Assembly: GCA_947246775.1 (NCBI GenBank)
Contig: CAMXTM010000045.1
Coordinates: 1 to 10,721, forward strand
Origin: an uncultured Clostridium sp.
Lineage (GTDB): Bacteria; Bacillota; Clostridia; Lachnospirales; Anaerotignaceae
Direction: 5' to 3'
DNA: 10,721 nucleotides
A program made the translations under genes and the position numbers. Under the pieces are notes generated by a model that was not told the DNA's origin, ran no database searches, and saw nothing but the letters and a program-made list of their open reading frames with translations. Positions 7,201 to 10,721 of this stretch are shown in pieces (position 1 is the first letter of the stretch; every line of letters begins with the position of its first letter).

Positions 7201-9209
7201 GAGAACAAAATATAGATGATTTTTATGATTGCTTGTCAAAAGAGGGAATTGAGTATGCAAAAAGTGAGTATAACACAAAATTACTGCGCAATTTTATGTC
7301 ACTTTATGATAAAGCATATCAAAAATATGGTAATGATATAGAAAAAATATGTAATGATATTTTGCAAAAAGCAGAAGAAAAAAATCAAAAATTGCCAGAG
7401 GTCAAAGAAAAGACAGAGTTAGATGCTATTGTGGAATATATTATACAACTAGCAAAGTCTTCAAACTATCAAAAACAGTCTCCATTGTGGCTGCCCGTGT
7501 TGCCTGAAACCATCTATTTGTCAGAGTTAGAGGGCTACCAGCAGCAAATATTTGATAATGGCAAATGGAAAAAACAGCCTCCACAGTGGGAATTAAAGGC
7601 AATGATTGGGCTTTGCGATGACCCAGAAAATCAATTTCAAATGCCTTTAGAACTCAATTTTACAGAGTATGGAAATCATGTTGTTTGTGGTATTGGTATG
7701 AGCGGAAAAAGTACATTTTTACAGACAGTAGTATATTCTCTGATACAAAATTATTCTCCAGAGTATTTGAATTTGTATATTCTTGACTTTAGTAGCCGTA
7801 TGATGGAAGCATTTGAGGGCGATGCACACGTAGGTGGTGTGTTGTATGAAAATGATATAGAAACCGTCGGAAAATTTTTCTATATGCTGCAAGATATGAT
7901 TAAGCAGAGAAAAGAGCTGTTTCGTGGCGGAAATTATTACCAGTATGTTCGTAAAAATGGCATGGTGTGTCCTGCTGTTGTTGTTGTAATTGATAATATG
8001 GCAAATTTTAGAGAAAAAACAGAAGAAAGATACGATGATATTATGTTGCAAATTTCGAGAGAATGTACAGCAAATGGTATTTATTTTATTTTGTCAGGTG
8101 CAGGATTTAATATGAATGACATTCCTGGAAGATTGGCAGAAAATATGAAGCGTAGTATTTCTTTAGAAATGCAAGATAAATTTGCTTATGCGGATATTTT
8201 AAATACAATGCAAATTACGACATTGCCAGAGCAGGGCGTAACAGGTAGAGGATTAGTAGAAGTCAATGGAGCAGTTTTGGAATTTCAGACTTGTGTTGCA
8301 GTAGAAGCAGTAGATGACTATAACCGCATTGAAAAAATAAAAGAGATTTGTGAAAATATGAGTCTTTGCTGGAAAGGAAAATGTGCAAAACCTATTCCAT
8401 TTATACCAGAAAAACCAACATGGTTGGATTTCCGTAATTTGGAAGAAACGCAAAAAATGATTGATGAGCCATCTCTGTTGCCTTTGGGTTATAACGTTGC
8501 TACAGCAGCAATTGCAGGAATTAACTTAAAACAAACATATTGCTATTTGATTTCAGGTAAAGCGAGAACAGGAAAAACAAATTTGTTGCGTACTTTAATG
8601 CGTGTTGCGGCAGAGAAAAAAGGCAAAGTAGTTGTAGTAGAATTTAATGGAGCAGAATTGAGCGGAGAAGCACAAGCCATTGATGCAAAATATATTACAA
8701 ATGCGAATGAGTATTATGAATTTGTAAAAGAGATGATACCAGTGTTCCAAGAACGCAATCAGTTGAAGTTAAATTGTAAAAAGCAGGCGATGGAAGACGA
8801 AGAAATATTTGTAAAAATGAGCGAACAGCAACCATATTTTATATTCATATCGGACTTGGTAGAGTATACCAATGTACTGCATGGTAATGAGGGGATAGAG
8901 TATAACTTGTATGGCGCTATGACAAATTTCCAAGAAAAAGGCAGTATGTTAAACATTTACTTTTTTGCAGCATTTAATTGGGATAAAAGGGAAAATGCTT
9001 TGGGACAAAGTGTGTATGAGAGCTTCATAAAATATAAAACTGGTGTACATATGGGCGGCTGTGCCGATGTACAAAGTATATTAGAATATCCTGATTTGCC
9101 TTTCCGTATTCTTTCAGCAGTAGAAAAAGCAGGTTGCGGTATTATGACATCAGATGATACGACTGCGAGTACACGAGTGATTACACCATTTACTAGAAGG
9201 CAGAAATAA
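4248..9209 (+). CDS. essC: EssC-type FtsK/SpoIIIE ATPase, motor of a type VII secretion system
   Basis: This is the membrane-anchored ATPase that recognises and drives export of WXG100/LXG-type substrates in Firmicutes T7SS. The product has 1653 residues. A degenerate FHA-like domain (about 1-105) is followed by a recognisable FHA domain (about 110-190: SIGN 114-117, SENHA 136-140, SSNGIFVN 155-162). Next come a five-proline run (251-255) and two membrane helices (about 263-286 and 300-321), so both ends are cytoplasmic. A pre-ATPase domain (about 420-690) leads to three ATPase modules. Walker A motifs are GTTGSGKS (720-727), GIGMSGKS (1148-1155) and GKARTGKT (1437-1444). Module 1 has a full Walker B, LLIIIDE (D830, E831), and the LATQKPSG signature. 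Module 2 has VVVVIDN, with N1250 where Glu is expected. Module 3 has FIFISD without an acidic pair. It is longer than S. aureus EssC (about 1480 residues), partly through a helical segment at about 970-1050. The frame is intact. It lies 2 bases upstream of the LytTR gene. Confidence 0.96.
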   Translation: MSVILSIFSKSAFKEFVLPAVNNTEVSLLLEHFVFQIKEDIELKLETLDSKWFFQGEQKIHINNQDYDGKCLENQDTYSFTSKNGENIAIMVQIVESPFTVYSKFSLKEVNSISIGNAKEKTISYSSYYGGAQIISENHAEMVYQRGKWILQDHSSNGIFVNDMRVSANRVLDFGDHINIWGLRMVYMGDMIAIDESVEVTLNLEILHRVDVRKIASEKGFDSTQTSEKVYYHRSPRNMEALDTEKIEIEPPPPPQEENEMPLLMLIGPSMTMMLPMMLGTGMAILSSRMSGEMSSSYMYTGLITAACSGIFGAFWAVANVRYAKKKARQEETKRFDAYSAYLMKCSEMVKQKYSRSIQILKERYTEVHTIIENNSTVPDNLWGRNRTHDDFLYHRLGEGDIPFQIEIDVPKEKFTMINDSLSDKPQFIKESYKTLHGVPVGIDLEKNTLIGVVGGENKVGAYQVVYDLVAQLATQNCYTDVKLAFLAKDENKNGEDAWSFALWLPHVWSQNKKNRYVALHSSEVSDVCYDLTQVLRQRAEMAETDRSQVEFSPHYILFVEEEELLKDELINKYIFDKEQKLGITTILMVEKYTDLPNSCECIIQNDEEYKGVFDLKSGRNNGIEIKFDVMNASALKKIAIMLANMEVNEIEMGGEIPQAITFLEMYGITSLKELNVLERWKKNCTYENMKSLIGIKSGGQYCYLDLHEKYHGPHGLVAGTTGSGKSEVLQTYMLSLALNFSPDDIGFFIIDYKGGGMGNLFSDLPHLLGQISNLSGNQVHRAMVSIKSENRRRQKVFNENGVNNINAYTRLYKNGEAKLPVPHLLIIIDEFAELKREEPDFMRELISVAQVGRSLGVHLILATQKPSGTVDDNIWSNSKFRLCLRVQDRQDSMDMLHKADAAYLTQAGRGYLQVGNDELYEQFQSGWSGAAYDEETGSVKQVIVKMLTNTGRTGIVGNYLKTKMKSAAKVKWITYLCDVVKKVGEQNIDDFYDCLSKEGIEYAKSEYNTKLLRNFMSLYDKAYQKYGNDIEKICNDILQKAEEKNQKLPEVKEKTELDAIVEYIIQLAKSSNYQKQSPLWLPVLPETIYLSELEGYQQQIFDNGKWKKQPPQWELKAMIGLCDDPENQFQMPLELNFTEYGNHVVCGIGMSGKSTFLQTVVYSLIQNYSPEYLNLYILDFSSRMMEAFEGDAHVGGVLYENDIETVGKFFYMLQDMIKQRKELFRGGNYYQYVRKNGMVCPAVVVVIDNMANFREKTEERYDDIMLQISRECTANGIYFILSGAGFNMNDIPGRLAENMKRSISLEMQDKFAYADILNTMQITTLPEQGVTGRGLVEVNGAVLEFQTCVAVEAVDDYNRIEKIKEICENMSLCWKGKCAKPIPFIPEKPTWLDFRNLEETQKMIDEPSLLPLGYNVATAAIAGINLKQTYCYLISGKARTGKTNLLRTLMRVAAEKKGKVVVVEFNGAELSGEAQAIDAKYITNANEYYEFVKEMIPVFQERNQLKLNCKKQAMEDEEIFVKMSEQQPYFIFISDLVEYTNVLHGNEGIEYNLYGAMTNFQEKGSMLNIYFFAAFNWDKRENALGQSVYESFIKYKTGVHMGGCADVQSILEYPDLPFRILSAVEKAGCGIMTSDDTTASTRVITPFTRRQK

Positions 9210-9211
9210 AA

Positions 9212-9937
9212 ATGATTACTTTTTTTTCATTAGCGGGAAATAATACGGACTATAAAATAATGAAAGATGTGGTATTAGAGTATGCAGCACGTTATACAGA
9301 ACAAAAGTGGAATTATATTTGTTTTAAAAATGTAGTAGAAGCGGAAACATTTTTAAAACAAGAACCCATATTGGATATGGTGAGCTGGGACATTACACTA
9401 AAAAACGCACAGAAGTCATTAGAAAATATGAGAAAAACCTATACAGAAGCATTTTTGATTGTTGTTGCAGATGCGACAATATCGCCAATTACTTATTTGA
9501 AGCCTAAAATTGCACCAAAGGCATTGTTGCTGAAACCAGTTAATGAACATACGGTAAAAAGCGTAGTGCAAGATATTTTTGAAGTATTTCTTAGTCATAT
9601 AGATAGTGAAGAAAGTTCAGAAGAAGAATTTTTAATAGAAACAAGACAGGAAAAGCAGTTTATACCAATCAAACAAATTGACTACTTTGAAGCAAAAGAA
9701 AAAAAGGTGTTTGTAAGAACAAAAAGCAATGAATATAGTTTTTACGATACATTGGGTACATTACAAGAGAGATTGCCATCTTATTTTGTAAGATGCCATA
9801 GAAGTTATATTGTCAATATGAAAAGAGTAAAAAAGCTGTTATTTTCAGAAAATAGGATAGAGCTGATAGATGATGTAATAGTACCATTTTCGAGAAGCTA
9901 TAAAAAGGTGTTAAAGGGGTATTGTAAAGATGAATGA
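9212..9937 (+). CDS. LytTR-family response regulator with an atypical receiver domain
   Basis: This 241-residue protein is a probable DNA-binding transcription regulator. Residues about 1-128 have the size and pattern of a receiver. D60 (in SWDIT) could be the phospho-acceptor, and K108 (LLLKPV) matches the conserved lysine. The N-terminal acidic pair that binds metal is absent: the first strand reads MITFFSLAGNN. An acidic linker (DSEESSEEE, 131-139) leads to a LytTR domain (about 140-238) with the hallmarks IDYFEAKEKKVFVRT and FVRCHRSYIVNM. LytTR domains bind direct-repeat promoter elements, as in AgrA, ComE and VirR. The gene starts 2 bases after essC, with AGAAGG at 9195-9200. It overlaps the next gene by 8 bases, so it is probably co-transcribed and translationally coupled. 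No sensor kinase is in the window. Erosion of the acidic pocket suggests control by something other than classic phosphorylation, though this is inferred by eye. Confidence 0.88.
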   Translation: MITFFSLAGNNTDYKIMKDVVLEYAARYTEQKWNYICFKNVVEAETFLKQEPILDMVSWDITLKNAQKSLENMRKTYTEAFLIVVADATISPITYLKPKIAPKALLLKPVNEHTVKSVVQDIFEVFLSHIDSEESSEEEFLIETRQEKQFIPIKQIDYFEAKEKKVFVRTKSNEYSFYDTLGTLQERLPSYFVRCHRSYIVNMKRVKKLLFSENRIELIDDVIVPFSRSYKKVLKGYCKDE

Positions 9938-10700
9938 GTGGGCAATATTTTTAACAAGGTTGGAATTTGCAGTTTTGCTGGTATTGGAGGGTATACAGGA
10001 GATTTGTTGTTTTTATTTGCCAGATGAAAAAGAAATTGATGTGCAGGATATGATTCAAACAATTTATGAATTAAATAAGGCTGGTTTTATCAAAATAGAA
10101 GAAAAAAATATTAGCTTGGCGGATAATATCAAACCCATTATGGAGCTGATAAAAGAGAGTAAAAGTGATATTAGAATTGAGCCACAAGAGGATTGTTTAT
10201 ACCAAAAAATTTGTTATGTTTCTGAAAAAATCGTTGTTTTGGAAAATATACAAGAATATGGAAAAGCATTTCGGCTGTTTGTTATGGAAAAGGGTGACTT
10301 TTGGCAGTGGTTGGAAACTAGCTTTCATATGCCAGAGATAGTTGTAGAAAATAAAAAAGATATGGCGCAGCTTTTAGAGATGAATGATTTGGTATTTCAA
10401 GAACAGACAAAATTGCAAACAGTACAATATAGAGGGGCATATTATGACATTAAAGAATTTATGGCACAAGTAGAAATGGTATTAGCACAAAGTGTTTATG
10501 CGGGGTTACGCTTTACGGATAGAAAAAGTGGAGTGGTATATAAAGATATGGTAATTGCACAAGGGAGCTTAAATGTGTGGTTTTTGTGGTGTGATACAGA
10601 AAGGGATTTGTTTTCTGATAAAGAGGAGATTGTACATATAGACGGCGATAGTTTGGAATTTAGACAGGAACAGTTAAAAACATTCTGGAGGGAAAAGTAA
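9930..10700 (+). CDS. Unrecognised T7SS-operon protein, possible EspG-like chaperone or adaptor
   Basis: I do not recognise this 256-residue protein with certainty. It is soluble-looking, with no signal peptide and no long membrane helix; the hydrophobic stretch at 11-30 contains charged residues. The N-terminus (LTRLEFAVLLVLEGIQEICCFYLP, residues 8-31) is followed by a helix and then AGFIKIEEKNISLADNIKPIMELI (51-74). This order of leading helix, LP, 'Gly-Phe/Leu' turn, short strand pair and helix resembles the opening of EspG-type ESX chaperones, and also a winged helix. The C-terminal half alternates strands and helices, including a YKDMVIAQGSLNVWFLWC stretch. The ATG at 9930 overlaps the LytTR gene's end by 8 bases, with AAAGGGG at 9913-9919 as ribosome binding site. 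Its place behind essC and the regulator suggests a role in substrate handling or regulation, but this is inference from position and pattern only. Confidence 0.75.
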   Translation: MNEWAIFLTRLEFAVLLVLEGIQEICCFYLPDEKEIDVQDMIQTIYELNKAGFIKIEEKNISLADNIKPIMELIKESKSDIRIEPQEDCLYQKICYVSEKIVVLENIQEYGKAFRLFVMEKGDFWQWLETSFHMPEIVVENKKDMAQLLEMNDLVFQEQTKLQTVQYRGAYYDIKEFMAQVEMVLAQSVYAGLRFTDRKSGVVYKDMVIAQGSLNVWFLWCDTERDLFSDKEEIVHIDGDSLEFRQEQLKTFWREK

Positions 10701-10721
10701 TGATTATAGTAGATGTGGAAG
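10700..10721 (+). CDS. Start of a further gene in the same operon (3' partial)
   Basis: An ATG at 10700-10702 shares its A with the TAA stop of the previous gene. GGAGGG at 10687-10692 lies 7 bases upstream, which is an excellent ribosome binding site. Only seven complete codons are visible (MIIVDVE), too few to assign a family. The 1-base overlap indicates translational coupling with the gene before it. Confidence 0.65.

Overview
The window comes from a low-GC bacterium whose gene content points to a Gram-positive Bacillota, most likely Clostridia. The signs are AT-rich codon use, strong AAAGGAG/GGAGG-type ribosome binding sites, a surface protein ending in three S-layer homology (SLH) domains, and an EssC-type ATPase of the Firmicutes type VII secretion system (T7SSb). 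All supported genes lie on the + strand. Genus or species cannot be read from the sequence.

Region 1 (1-3553) is one large, modular, S-layer-anchored surface protein whose N-terminus lies upstream of the window. It is broken by an apparent single-base frameshift near 230-243, so it appears as an incomplete upstream ORF (1-248) and a long downstream ORF (nominally 281-3553). Protein-level repeats run straight across the break in the other frame. This makes a lost base, real or a sequencing error, far more likely than two genes. Downstream come Ig-like domains, a Pro-Ser repeat spacer with a Gly tract, a beta-rich domain and three SLH domains.

Region 2 (3554-3653) is the only real intergenic gap, about 100 bases. 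It holds a strong hairpin (3563-3598) and the ribosome binding site of the next gene. I see no convincing promoter there.

Region 3 (3654 to the window end) is a tightly packed run of genes that looks like part of a T7SS operon. In order they are: a small membrane protein with a degenerate FHA-like domain; a complete 1653-residue EssC (FHA-type N-terminus, two membrane helices, three ATPase modules); a LytTR-family response regulator with an eroded receiver domain; an unrecognised 256-residue protein whose N-terminal layout resembles EspG-type chaperones of ESX systems; and the first codons of another gene. Junctions after essC are +2 bases, an 8-base overlap and a 1-base overlap, which suggests translational coupling.

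Inferred working model: EssC is the membrane motor of a T7SS. The small FHA-like protein is probably a membrane partner of EssC's cytoplasmic N-terminus. The LytTR protein probably regulates the locus, and the 256-residue protein could be a substrate chaperone or adaptor. The usual EssA, EssB, EsaA, EsaB and WXG100 genes are not in this window. The gene directly before essC is not essB, so the layout differs from the Staphylococcus ess and Bacillus yuk loci. The most interesting parts are the unrecognised downstream protein, the embedded LytTR regulator, the stand-alone FHA-like protein and the extra helical segment in EssC.
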